Source: Euzebya rosea
Lineage (GTDB): Bacteria; Actinomycetota; Nitriliruptoria; Euzebyales; Euzebyaceae
Direction: 5' to 3'
DNA length: 64,000 nucleotides
Assembly: GCF_003073135.1 (NCBI RefSeq)
Contig: NZ_PGDQ01000001.1
Coordinates: 1 to 64,000 of the forward strand
Below are positions 43,032 through 51,233 of this stretch, one piece after another. The notes beneath the pieces were generated by a model. That model was given only the letters and a program-made list of their open reading frames with translations. It was not told the origin of the DNA and ran no database searches. Both the position numbers and the translations under genes were made by a program. The number at the start of each line of letters is the position of its first letter. Positions within the stretch are counted from its first letter, which is position 1.

Positions 43032-44975
43032 TCAGTCAGCGGCGACCAGGTCCGGGGCTGCCGTGGCGAAGGTGGCCGGGCAGCCGTCGCTGATCAGCGA
43101 GCGGATCTCCTCGCCGAACTCGTCGGACAGCTTGTCGGTGTCGGCCATCAGCGCCACGAGCTCGACGAACTCGATGAACGGGGTGTCGGGCTCGCCGTCG
43201 CCGTTGGTGTCCTTGCCGCGTCGGATGTCGCACACCGACTGGATCACCGTGTCGGTCAACGTGTTGTTGTCCGTCGGCAGGAAGACCGCACCGCCGAACC
43301 GGCCCGACATCATCGATGCCGCCAGCACGTAGGCGTAGTTGTCGCTGTCGCGGCCGCCGCCGAGCGCCACGCCCGAGGCGTAGACCTCCGTGTCGGGGAT
43401 GAGGGTGTCCTCGCCGCCGAACCGCTGGATCATCTCGCGGCCGAACTGGCTGACCGCCGCCCCCGTCGCGATGCGGGTGTCGCCGCCCCAACGGCAGGTC
43501 CAGCGCGGGGTCTGGGTGCCGTCGGGGTTGGAGTTGGCGCAGAACTGCCGCCACGGGTTGGAGGTGTCGTCGGTCAGCTCCGCCCCGGGGCCGCCGAATG
43601 CGTACCCGCCGGTGTTGGCGTACTCACGGATCGACCGGAGGGTGTCGCTGGAGATCACCGTCTGCCCCCCGATGAACTGGATGGCCTGCGGACGCAGTGC
43701 GTCGAGCGCCGCCAGGGTGGCCGCGGGGGCATCGCCCGTCGCGCCGGTCAGCAGGACCGGGAAGCCCCACAGCGCACCGACCTGCCCGGCCAGCACCGCG
43801 TCGGGCCAGTTGTCCTGGTTGGCCATCAGCACCATGTTGGTGTCGGGGAACCCGGGGTTGCGGGCGGCGAAGTCCTGCGTGCGTCGTCGCACCTCCAGCG
43901 CAACTGCTGCGGCGGTGTCGACGCGGGTCGGGCCGGACAGGCGCTGGGCGTCGTAGCCGAGCTCGCGCAGGTGGTCCATGACCCCCTCGTCGATCGCGGC
44001 GGTGCCCCCGAGGACGTACACGGGGAACCCGCGCGGCACGGTGCGGATCAGCTCCTGCTTCGTGGCCGCGGCAAGCCGGGTGTGGTCCTGGCCGAGGGCC
44101 GGGCCGGAGGTGGGGGAGTAGGTGAAGAGCAGCGGCCCCTGGCCGAAGCCGAGGGAGGAGCCGGCCAGGGCGTCGGCGAAGTTGTCGTCGCGCACGATCA
44201 CGGCCCACTGGCCGGTGTAGGGCTCGAACTCCAGCGTGGACAGGTCGTTGAAGACGAACTGGCTGATCGCCACGGCCTGGCTGACCGGCTCCGTGCCCCC
44301 GATGCCGCAGGCCACCCGCGCCACGACGACCTCCACACCGGTTTCCGACGGAACGTCGCAGAACGGGTTCTCGTCGCCGCGGGGCATACGGACGGAGGCG
44401 TCGGAGTCGGGCCAGCGGTCCATCGCCACCGCGGCGCCCTCGGTCTGCTCGTAGGTCATCTGCACGCTGTAGCGCACGTCGGGGCTGTCGGGGATGCAGC
44501 TCGGCTGCAGGACGAAGTCGATGCCCTGGAAGCTGGGATCGAGCTCGACCTGCGCGTCGCAGGCGGCGACCGGCCCGCCGCTGCCGTCGGTGATGCTGCG
44601 CACCAGGCTGTTGCCGTCGTGGAACAGCCGCAGCACGAGCTCGGGGGCGGCATCACCGTCGGTGGACAGCGCGACCTGCAGCGCCGTGTCGTCGTTGCTC
44701 CACGACGCGTCCTGCAGCGGGTTGTTGCCCGCCGCGAACACGGTGGTCAGGCGGATGGGCTCACCCTGCGGGAACTCCGCCGACGGGTCGGTGTCGGGGT
44801 ACTGCAGGCAGGTCCCCACGATGTCGGCGATGTCCACGCCGCCGGCGTCACCTCCCGGATCGGCGAAGCAGCCGAAGGATGCGAACTCCTCGGCGCTGGC
44901 CGGGAACGCGGTCAGGACCCCCATGGTGAGGAGGACCACGAGCAGGGATGCGGTACGGCGATGTGGTGCAGACAT
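43032..44975 (-). CDS. Secreted protein with cell-wall-binding repeat 2 domain
   Basis: 647 residues. A signal peptide (LLVVLLTMGVLTAFPASAEE, cleavage near 28) is followed by a roughly 220-residue domain I do not recognise, with paired cysteines (FGCFADPGG, GTCLQYPDT, CDAQVELDPS, PSCIPDSPD). The second half (about 240-640) carries CWBR2-type repeats: RDDNFADALAGSSLGFGQGP, VYVLGGTAAIDEGVMDHLRE, QFIGGQTVISSDTLRSIREY, but with long insertions containing Cys. It is probably held on the cell wall non-covalently. It diverges from the kinase operon across a 117-base gap. Confidence 0.8.
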   Translation of the reverse strand: MSAPHRRTASLLVVLLTMGVLTAFPASAEEFASFGCFADPGGDAGGVDIADIVGTCLQYPDTDPSAEFPQGEPIRLTTVFAAGNNPLQDASWSNDDTALQVALSTDGDAAPELVLRLFHDGNSLVRSITDGSGGPVAACDAQVELDPSFQGIDFVLQPSCIPDSPDVRYSVQMTYEQTEGAAVAMDRWPDSDASVRMPRGDENPFCDVPSETGVEVVVARVACGIGGTEPVSQAVAISQFVFNDLSTLEFEPYTGQWAVIVRDDNFADALAGSSLGFGQGPLLFTYSPTSGPALGQDHTRLAAATKQELIRTVPRGFPVYVLGGTAAIDEGVMDHLRELGYDAQRLSGPTRVDTAAAVALEVRRRTQDFAARNPGFPDTNMVLMANQDNWPDAVLAGQVGALWGFPVLLTGATGDAPAATLAALDALRPQAIQFIGGQTVISSDTLRSIREYANTGGYAFGGPGAELTDDTSNPWRQFCANSNPDGTQTPRWTCRWGGDTRIATGAAVSQFGREMIQRFGGEDTLIPDTEVYASGVALGGGRDSDNYAYVLAASMMSGRFGGAVFLPTDNNTLTDTVIQSVCDIRRGKDTNGDGEPDTPFIEFVELVALMADTDKLSDEFGEEIRSLISDGCPATFATAAPDLVAAD

Positions 44976-45051
44976 GTGTCGAACCTGTGACGTCGGAGGC
45001 CAATGAGCCACTACGGGCGTGCGAACGAACGATACGACTCGCAGATGGGAG

Positions 45052-45057
45052 TAGCCT
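45052..45057 (+). promoter_or_regulatory. -10 box of the kinase/CopCD operon
   Basis: TAGCCT lies 35 bases before the ATG at 45093. AGGGGA at 45076-45081 is the ribosome site. Confidence 0.4.
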
Positions 45058-45092
45058 GCGTGTACGACATTCTTCAGGGGACTGCCCTACCG

Positions 45093-46748
45093 ATGACCGA
45101 CATCCCGTACTCGCCGGACGAGCCGGACCCGGACTGGGTCCGTTTCGCCATGCCGGACGACTTCGTCGACGCCGTGAGGGTCGGGCGAGGTGGCTTCGGC
45201 TACGTCTTCAGGGCCCGAGAGCTCTCGCTGTCGCGGACCGTCGCCATCAAGGTCCTGAACCAGCCCAGCTCGACGGAGAAGGCCGACCAGAAGTTCACCC
45301 GCGAGCTGCAGGCCATGGGCACGCTCGCCGGCCACCCCCACATCATCACCGTCTACACATGGGGCAAGACGTCAGGCGGGTACCCCTACATCGTCATGGC
45401 GTACATGCCCGGCGGGTCCCTGAAGGACCTCGTCGACACCCAGGGCGTCATGGCCTGGCCCGACGCGTTCGCGGCGGGCATCAAGGTCGCAGGCGCGCTG
45501 GAGACCGCCCATCGGGCCGGCATCCTGCACCGCGACATCAAGCCCGAGAACATCCTGCTCAACGGGTTCGGCGAACCGTCCCTCGGTGACTTCGGCATCG
45601 CCCGTATCACCGGTGGAACCGAGACCGCCACCGGCTCGATCACCGGCTCGTTGTCGCACGTGGCGCCCGAGGTGCTGGAGGGCAACCGTCCCACCGCGTC
45701 CGCCGACGTCTACTCCATGGCGTCCACCCTGTACGCGCTGGTGCAGGGCCGTCCGGCCTTCGCCAGCGAGGGGGACGAGACGCTGACGCCGATGCTGGCC
45801 CGCATCCTCCTCAACCCGATGCCCCCCGTCACCGCCCAGGAGGTCCCGCCGGACGTCATCGCGCTGATCGAGCAGGGTCTGGCCAAGAAGCCCGAGGACC
45901 GGTACCCGTCGGTCGAGGCCTTCGGCAACGCCATGGCCGACGTCCTGTCCGCCCATGGCCTCCGCGCCCCCGGCATGCTGATCCGGGGAGACGCCGACGA
46001 CGAGGTGTCCGCCTCGGGGGCCAGGACCGGCGAGTTCACGGCCCCGGGTGTCCGGGTCGGCGACCTGCCGACCGTCGACCGGCAGCCGGTGGTCCAGGCC
46101 AGCGGCTCGACGACCGGTGAGGGGCTGCTGGTCGGGGCCGCGGCGGCCGAAGCGGGCGCGCCACCCACCCACCGGGTCAGCGAGTCGATCCTGCCACCGA
46201 CCACTCCGCCCGTCCCGCCTGCCGACCCCTCCTCCCGGCGCGGGCTGTTCATCGGCATCGCCGCCGTGCTCGCCGCGGCGGTCATCGGTGTCGTCGGCGT
46301 GGTCGCCCTCGGCGGTGACGACTCGGTCGCCAACGACGACCCGACCCCCACGGAGTCGGTCAGCGCGAGCGAGACCGAGCCCTCCGAGGACGACGGAACC
46401 CCGTCGGAGTCCGAGACCGACTCCGTGAAGGAGGGCACGAACGGCCTGGTCATCCCGACGGAGTCCGAGACGCCGACGGAGACCGCCACCCCCACCGAGA
46501 GCGCGACCGCGACGGAGGTCCCGGTCGTGGAGACCGTCGAGCCGGCTCCCCAGCCGCAGGCGCCGCCACCGGCGCCGCCGCCTCCGCCACCCCCGCCACC
46601 CCCTCCACCGCCGCCGCCGCCTCCACCACCGCCGCCTCCACCGCCGCCGCCTCCACCACCACCGCCACCACCGCCTCCACCACCACCACCCCCACCGCCT
46701 CCACCTCCACCCCCACCTCCACCGCCCCCGACGTCGTCGGCTGACTGA
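45093..46748 (+). CDS. Membrane Ser/Thr protein kinase with 52-proline tail
   Basis: 551 residues. The kinase domain (about 20-290) is complete: VRVGRGGFGYVFRA loop, Lys53 in VAIK, HRDIKPEN (His146-Asp148), DFGIAR and APEVLEG, so it should be active. A Pro/Thr juxtamembrane region precedes one membrane helix (about 387-408, GIAAVLAAAVIGVVGVVALG). The outer tail is Glu/Thr/Ser-rich and ends in PPPA plus 52 consecutive prolines (495-546) and TSSAD. There are no PASTA repeats. The stop overlaps the CopC-CopD gene by one base (TGATG). Start 45093 is preferred to the longer ORF because of the ribosome site. Confidence 0.88.
   Translation: MTDIPYSPDEPDPDWVRFAMPDDFVDAVRVGRGGFGYVFRARELSLSRTVAIKVLNQPSSTEKADQKFTRELQAMGTLAGHPHIITVYTWGKTSGGYPYIVMAYMPGGSLKDLVDTQGVMAWPDAFAAGIKVAGALETAHRAGILHRDIKPENILLNGFGEPSLGDFGIARITGGTETATGSITGSLSHVAPEVLEGNRPTASADVYSMASTLYALVQGRPAFASEGDETLTPMLARILLNPMPPVTAQEVPPDVIALIEQGLAKKPEDRYPSVEAFGNAMADVLSAHGLRAPGMLIRGDADDEVSASGARTGEFTAPGVRVGDLPTVDRQPVVQASGSTTGEGLLVGAAAAEAGAPPTHRVSESILPPTTPPVPPADPSSRRGLFIGIAAVLAAAVIGVVGVVALGGDDSVANDDPTPTESVSASETEPSEDDGTPSESETDSVKEGTNGLVIPTESETPTETATPTESATATEVPVVETVEPAPQPQAPPPAPPPPPPPPPPPPPPPPPPPPPPPPPPPPPPPPPPPPPPPPPPPPPPPPPPPPTSSAD
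46575..46730. repeat. CCN codon run encoding 52 prolines
   Basis: 156 bases of consecutive Pro codons mixing CCG, CCT, CCA and CCC. The codon mixture shows it is not a pure slipped trinucleotide array. Confidence 0.9.
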
Positions 46749-49024
46749 TGGTGCGGTCGCCGGTGTCCACGGGGCGTGTGGGCCGGCTCGTGCTGGCCCT
46801 GGTCCTGGCCACGGCCGGGCTGGCCCTGACAGCGGGGCCGGCCCGTGCCCACACCTCGCTGGTCGCGTCGTCCCCGGCGACGGGGGAACGGCTGGCCTAC
46901 TCGCCAGACGAGATCGTCCTGACGTTCGCCACCGCGGTCGACCCCCGCACGGTCACCGCCGAGCTGCGCAGCGCCGACGGTGACGTCGTCGCCGTCCAGC
47001 CGCTCTCGGGCGAGGCGGGCGAGACCACCGTGGTGGCCTTCGGCGTTCCCCGCCTGCCGCACGCCGTCTACGGACTGGCGTGGCAGTCGATCGGGGACGA
47101 CGGCCACCGGGTCCTCGGCGAGGTCCTCTTCGGCGTCGGCACGGAGGTCGGCGGGACGACGAGCGTGGCCGGCGGGGCCACCCTGACCGCGAGGACGCTG
47201 GACACGGCCGGACTGGCCCTCCGGATCGCCTGGTACGTCGCCCTCGCCCTCCTCGCGGGTGCGGCCGCGGTGGGGCACGCAGGACTGGCCGGCCGGATCA
47301 CCCGACGCCGGATCGGCGGGTTGCTCCTCGCCAGCGCCGTCGTGGCGCTCGGCCGCGGTGGGGTGGCGCTGGCGGTCCTGCTGGAGGCCGGCGCCGGCGA
47401 CCTCGCCTGGACCTCACGCGGCACGGTGGGGTTCGCCGCCGTCGGCGTGCTCCTCGGGCTGCTCGCGATCGGGAGCACACGAACGGGGGCACGGACCACC
47501 GGCCGCATCCCCACGACCCCGGCGCTGGTCGCGCTGGTCGTCGCCGTCGTGGGCGGGACCCTCGCCGGACATGCCCTCTCCCGTGAGGATCCCTTGCTCG
47601 CGGTCACCTTCGGCATCCTCCACCTGGGCGCTGCCGCGGCCTGGACCGGCCCGCTGCTCGTGATGTTGCTCGTCGCCGGCACTCCGGCATGGCGAGCGCT
47701 GGACCGTGAAGAACGCACCCTGCAGCTGCGGGCATCGCTGCGTCGGATGGTCCCCGTCGCCGGGTGGTCCCTGGCGGTCGTCGGGGCCACCGGCCTGCTG
47801 CTGGCTGCGCGGGCCTGGTCGGGGATGGAGGGCGGGGTGTTGGTCGCGCTGGTCCTCAAGGCCGTGATCGTGGTCGGTGTCGCCGTGCCGCTCGGCCTGT
47901 GGCACCACCGGACACGGGAGGGGTGGGCCGACGTGCCACGCACCGCCCGCGTCGAGGCGCTGGGGCTGGTCGTGGCGCTCGTGCTGGGCGCCGTGCTGGT
48001 CGGCTGGGACCCCGGCTGGGGCCAGGGGACCGGGGGGCTGGACCCGGCCGTCGCCGCCGTGCTGGACGGAACCGCGGACGACCCGACCGTCTGCCGGGAC
48101 CTGGAGGTCGGCCGGGGCGCCTGCTACCGCTCGACCCTGTCGACGATCCTGGCGACCCAGGGACCGCAGGCCGCCATCGACGCGGCCGTCGCCGCGCAGG
48201 CCGTGGACGGCTACGTGGCGGAGAACTGCCATCAGGTCGTGCACGACATCGGCAACGACGCAGCGGAGCAGATCGAGGACATGGCCGACGCCCTGTCCGT
48301 CGACGGGTCGGCCTGCTGGTCGGGGTACTTCCACGGCTTCATCGAGGCCCGCCTGGCGGAGATCGACGACGACGCGCTCTCCGGGCAGCTGCCCACCTTC
48401 TGCGACGGGGCGGCCGACCCCCGCTACTCCTTCACCCACTACAACTGCCTGCACGGCCTCGGCCACGGGCTGATGCTGCGGGTCGACGCCGACCTGTTCG
48501 AGGCGTTGCCGTTGTGCCGTGACCTCGAGGAGTTCTGGCTGGTCCGGTCCTGCGCCAGCGGCGCGTTCATGGAGAACGTCATGGCTGCCCAGCAGGGGCT
48601 GACCACGCCCGGCGTACCCGCCGACGACCTGCGATATCCCTGCACCGAGGTCGACGACGACCTGGCCGAGGACTGCTGGATGATGCAGACATCGATGATC
48701 ATCTGGCGGCTCGGCGGCGACATCCCCGGAGCCTTCGAGTGGTGTGACAGCGTCGAGGGGCTCAACCGGACGGCGTGTTATCGCTCGATGGGCCGCGACA
48801 TCTCCTCCATCGCCGCACTGGACCCCGACGGCGTGATCGAGCGGTGCAGCATGGGATCGGCCGACGCGGCCCACTGGTGCATCGAGGGTGCGGCGTCCAA
48901 CGCCGTGTACGAGACCTCCGCACGCGAGTCCGCCGACGCGCTGTGCGCCGCCGTGCAGCCGGACTGGACCGGTCCCTGCGAGGCAACCCGTGACCAGGCG
49001 CTGGCCACGGTGGCGCTCGGTTGA
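46748..49024 (+). CDS. CopC-CopD copper protein with C-terminal Cys/His-rich repeat domain
   Basis: 758 residues, three parts. (1) CopC domain, 35-132: signal cleavage after ARA leaves His35 as the mature N-terminus, and Asp118/His120 (DDGH) complete the Cu(II) site known from CopC. (2) CopD/YcnJ-like membrane domain, about 150-425, with some eight helices. (3) An extracytoplasmic domain, about 440-755, with 16 cysteines in nine repeats (449-744) and clustered histidines (CHQVVHDIGNDA, WSGYFHGFIEAR, CLHGLGHGLM). I cannot assign part 3 to a named family. It is probably a copper importer or sensor fused to a metal-binding or disulfide domain. Its start overlaps the kinase stop. Confidence 0.85.
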   Translation: MVRSPVSTGRVGRLVLALVLATAGLALTAGPARAHTSLVASSPATGERLAYSPDEIVLTFATAVDPRTVTAELRSADGDVVAVQPLSGEAGETTVVAFGVPRLPHAVYGLAWQSIGDDGHRVLGEVLFGVGTEVGGTTSVAGGATLTARTLDTAGLALRIAWYVALALLAGAAAVGHAGLAGRITRRRIGGLLLASAVVALGRGGVALAVLLEAGAGDLAWTSRGTVGFAAVGVLLGLLAIGSTRTGARTTGRIPTTPALVALVVAVVGGTLAGHALSREDPLLAVTFGILHLGAAAAWTGPLLVMLLVAGTPAWRALDREERTLQLRASLRRMVPVAGWSLAVVGATGLLLAARAWSGMEGGVLVALVLKAVIVVGVAVPLGLWHHRTREGWADVPRTARVEALGLVVALVLGAVLVGWDPGWGQGTGGLDPAVAAVLDGTADDPTVCRDLEVGRGACYRSTLSTILATQGPQAAIDAAVAAQAVDGYVAENCHQVVHDIGNDAAEQIEDMADALSVDGSACWSGYFHGFIEARLAEIDDDALSGQLPTFCDGAADPRYSFTHYNCLHGLGHGLMLRVDADLFEALPLCRDLEEFWLVRSCASGAFMENVMAAQQGLTTPGVPADDLRYPCTEVDDDLAEDCWMMQTSMIIWRLGGDIPGAFEWCDSVEGLNRTACYRSMGRDISSIAALDPDGVIERCSMGSADAAHWCIEGAASNAVYETSARESADALCAAVQPDWTGPCEATRDQALATVALG

Positions 49025-49069
49025 GGTCCTGGGGTTCGAAAGGGTTTCGGTCCGGGGTAGACCTTGGAC

Positions 49070-50038
49070 GTGATCACTTTCTCCTGCGACCGCTGCACCC
49101 AGCTGGTCTTCTTCGACAACACCTCCTGCACCCGCTGCGGCACCGACCTGGTCCTCGACCCCGCGACGTGGGCGATGCGCTCGGCAACGGCCGATGACGT
49201 GCGGTGCGCCAACCGCGAGCACGGCTGCCCGTGGGTCACCGAGAACGGCGAGCAGTACTGCCGATCCTGCCGGCTGACCCGCACCCGCCCCTCCCTGGAC
49301 GACCCGGAGATCGCGGCGGAATGGCGCCGCGCGGAAGCGGCCAAGCGCCGGCTGGTCTTCCAGCTGGAGCGCATGGGCCTCGACGTGCAGGGGGCCACGT
49401 TCGACCTGCTGTCCAGCCGGGACGAACAGGTCATCACCGGCCACGCCGACGGGGTCATCACCCTGGACCTGGCCGAGGCCGACGACGTCGAGCGCATCCG
49501 CATCCGCGAGCAGATGGACGAGCCCTACCGCACCCTGCTCGGGCACTTCCGCCACGAGATCGGCCACTGGCTGTGGACCCGGTACGTCGACGGGTCCGAG
49601 GTGATCGATGACTTCCGACGGGTGTTCGGCGACGAGCGGGCCGACTACGGCGAGGCCCTGGAGGCCCACTACGACGCCGAACCGCCGGAGGGCTGGGCCG
49701 ACTCCTACGTCTCGACCTACGCCACCGCCCACCCGTGGGAGGACTTCGCCGAGACCGTCGCCCACTGGCTGCACATCACCGACGTCCTGGAGACCGCGGG
49801 GGCGTTCGGCGTCAGCGTCGACGGCGCGCACGAGGTGCTGACCTCCGACCCCGACGACGCAGAACCGGACAACGACACCATGCCGGAGCTGATCCAGGCC
49901 TGGCTGCCGTTGACCTACGCCCTCAACGCCATCAACCGCTCCATGGGCCATGACGACCTGTACCCGTTCGTGCTCGCCCCGACGGTCATGTCCAAGCTCG
50001 GCTGGGTCCACCGCCGCCTGACCGACGTCTCGGCCTGA
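49070..50038 (+). CDS. Zinc-ribbon putative metallopeptidase
   Basis: 322 residues. The N-terminus (1-70) is a zinc-ribbon region with four Cys pairs: CDRC, CTRC, C46/C53, CRSC. The middle has an HExxH zinc-peptidase motif, HFRHEIGHWLWTRYV (His162-His166). Downstream DDFRRVFGDERADYGEALEA and TYATAHPWEDFAETVAHWLH supply the third ligand region. This matches the putative zinc-binding metallopeptidase family of about 330 residues (PF15887 type), whose substrate is unknown. No signal peptide, so cytoplasmic. GTG 49070 is preferred to TTG 49064; TAGACC lies 6 bases upstream. Confidence 0.82.
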   Translation: MITFSCDRCTQLVFFDNTSCTRCGTDLVLDPATWAMRSATADDVRCANREHGCPWVTENGEQYCRSCRLTRTRPSLDDPEIAAEWRRAEAAKRRLVFQLERMGLDVQGATFDLLSSRDEQVITGHADGVITLDLAEADDVERIRIREQMDEPYRTLLGHFRHEIGHWLWTRYVDGSEVIDDFRRVFGDERADYGEALEAHYDAEPPEGWADSYVSTYATAHPWEDFAETVAHWLHITDVLETAGAFGVSVDGAHEVLTSDPDDAEPDNDTMPELIQAWLPLTYALNAINRSMGHDDLYPFVLAPTVMSKLGWVHRRLTDVSA

Positions 50039-50068
50039 CCGACGTCCCGACCTGACCGACGTCCCGAC
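50018..50068. repeat. 17-bp tandem repeat across the stop codon
   Basis: Three adjoining 17-base units: CTGACCGACGTCTCGGC, then CTGACCGACGTCCCGAC twice. The first unit encodes the metallopeptidase C-terminus (LTDVSA) and the second contains its stop codon. The repeat has spread into the 41-base gap between the convergent genes. Confidence 0.8.
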
Positions 50069-50079
50069 CCGACTGGCCC

Positions 50080-51231
50080 TCAGCCGCGGGTTCGGTGGGC
50101 GGCGATGGCCTGCTGCCAGCCGTCCACCGTGCGCCGGGCCGACGCCTCGGGGGAGAGGGTCCGCCGCACGCGCTGGCCGGCCCGCACGACCGCCGGAAGG
50201 TCGGGGTCGTGGAGGGACTCGCGGATCCTGGCGGTCATGGACTCGACGTCGCCCACCCGGACCAGCAGCTGGTCGTCGAGCACGTCGCGCACGCCGCCCG
50301 AGTCGGTGGCGACGATCGGCCGGCCCATCAGCGCCGCCTCGGCCGCCACGAGGCCCAGCCCCTCGGCGTGGGAGGGCTGCACGACCACCTCCGCGGCGGC
50401 GTACTCCGCGGGTAGGTCGAGCGGGTCGACCCGGCCGGGAAGCTGCAGCTCGACGCCCCGCTCGTGCGCCCTGATCGCCAGGTCGCGGGCGGCGGGTCCG
50501 TCGCCGACCAGCCGCAGCACCACCCGGTCCTCCAGCCCGGCCACGGCGTCGATGAGGTCGGCGAAGCCCTTCTCCGGCACCAGCCGCCCCACGCCCAGCA
50601 CGATCGGTCGGTCCAGGGACATCTGCGGCTCGACGTCGGTGAACCGGGCGATGTCCAGGGGCATGGGGTTCAGCCCGTCGACCCGCCGGCCCACGGCCGA
50701 CCGGGTCCGGCGCGCCAGCGAGGTCGAGACGACCTCCAACCGGTCGGCCCCGTCCAGCGCCCACCGGGCCAGGGGCCGCAGCCCGGGACGCCCCTCGACG
50801 ATCCCGATGTCGGTCCCGTGCAGGTGCACCACGACGGGAACGTCGACCCGGGCCATCCGCGCGATGATCGCCCCGGGCATCCACCAGTGGACGTGCACCA
50901 CGTCGGGCGTCCATCGCCGGACGGCACGGCGGAGCGCGCCGGCCATCAGGGTCATCATCGAGGCGACCAGCGGTGGGCCGGTGGGTTGCAGGGCGATGCG
51001 GTGCATCTCACCGCGGTAGGCCAGGACCTCGCGGTCCTCCGGGGCGTAGCGCACGAACCGGACCGGCGTGTCCTCGATGACGTCGACCTCCGGCAGCCCC
51101 GCATCGTGGGGGGCGATGACCCGGACGTCGTGGCCGTCGGCGCGGAGGGCGGCCGCCCACGTCGACAGGAACGCCGCCGACGGATCGCCGTCCCACCGGG
51201 GGAACACGTGGGTCAGCGCGATGGCTCGCAC
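50080..51231 (-). CDS. GT4 family glycosyltransferase
   Basis: 383 residues, GT-B fold. The start is AIALTHVFPRWDGDPSAAFL with SAAFL-type glycine/serine loop; the middle has VVHVHWWMPGAIIARMARVD and HLHGTDIGIVEGRPGLRPLA. The donor domain has IVLGVGRLVPEKGFADLIDA and VVVQPSHAEGLGLVAAEAAL, holding the EX7E glutamates, then MGRPIVATDSGGVRDVLDD. GDP-mannose-type donors are common for this subgroup, but the sugar is not predictable. It starts two bases after the stop of the GT2 gene upstream, so the two form an operon. Confidence 0.9.
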   Translation of the reverse strand: MRAIALTHVFPRWDGDPSAAFLSTWAAALRADGHDVRVIAPHDAGLPEVDVIEDTPVRFVRYAPEDREVLAYRGEMHRIALQPTGPPLVASMMTLMAGALRRAVRRWTPDVVHVHWWMPGAIIARMARVDVPVVVHLHGTDIGIVEGRPGLRPLARWALDGADRLEVVSTSLARRTRSAVGRRVDGLNPMPLDIARFTDVEPQMSLDRPIVLGVGRLVPEKGFADLIDAVAGLEDRVVLRLVGDGPAARDLAIRAHERGVELQLPGRVDPLDLPAEYAAAEVVVQPSHAEGLGLVAAEAALMGRPIVATDSGGVRDVLDDQLLVRVGDVESMTARIRESLHDPDLPAVVRAGQRVRRTLSPEASARRTVDGWQQAIAAHRTRG

Positions 51232-51233
51232 GC

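Noticed and set aside
45710-47278. 522-residue minus-strand ORF with a long poly-glycine run
   Set aside because: It is the complement of the kinase's polyproline tail and flanking kinase/CopC coding sequence. The plus-strand proteins have clear domains.
49031-49046. GGGGTTCGAAAGGG as a tRNA T-arm (also at 12004-12017)
   Set aside because: No acceptor, D or anticodon arm surrounds it at either site, and the motif sits in short intergenic gaps.
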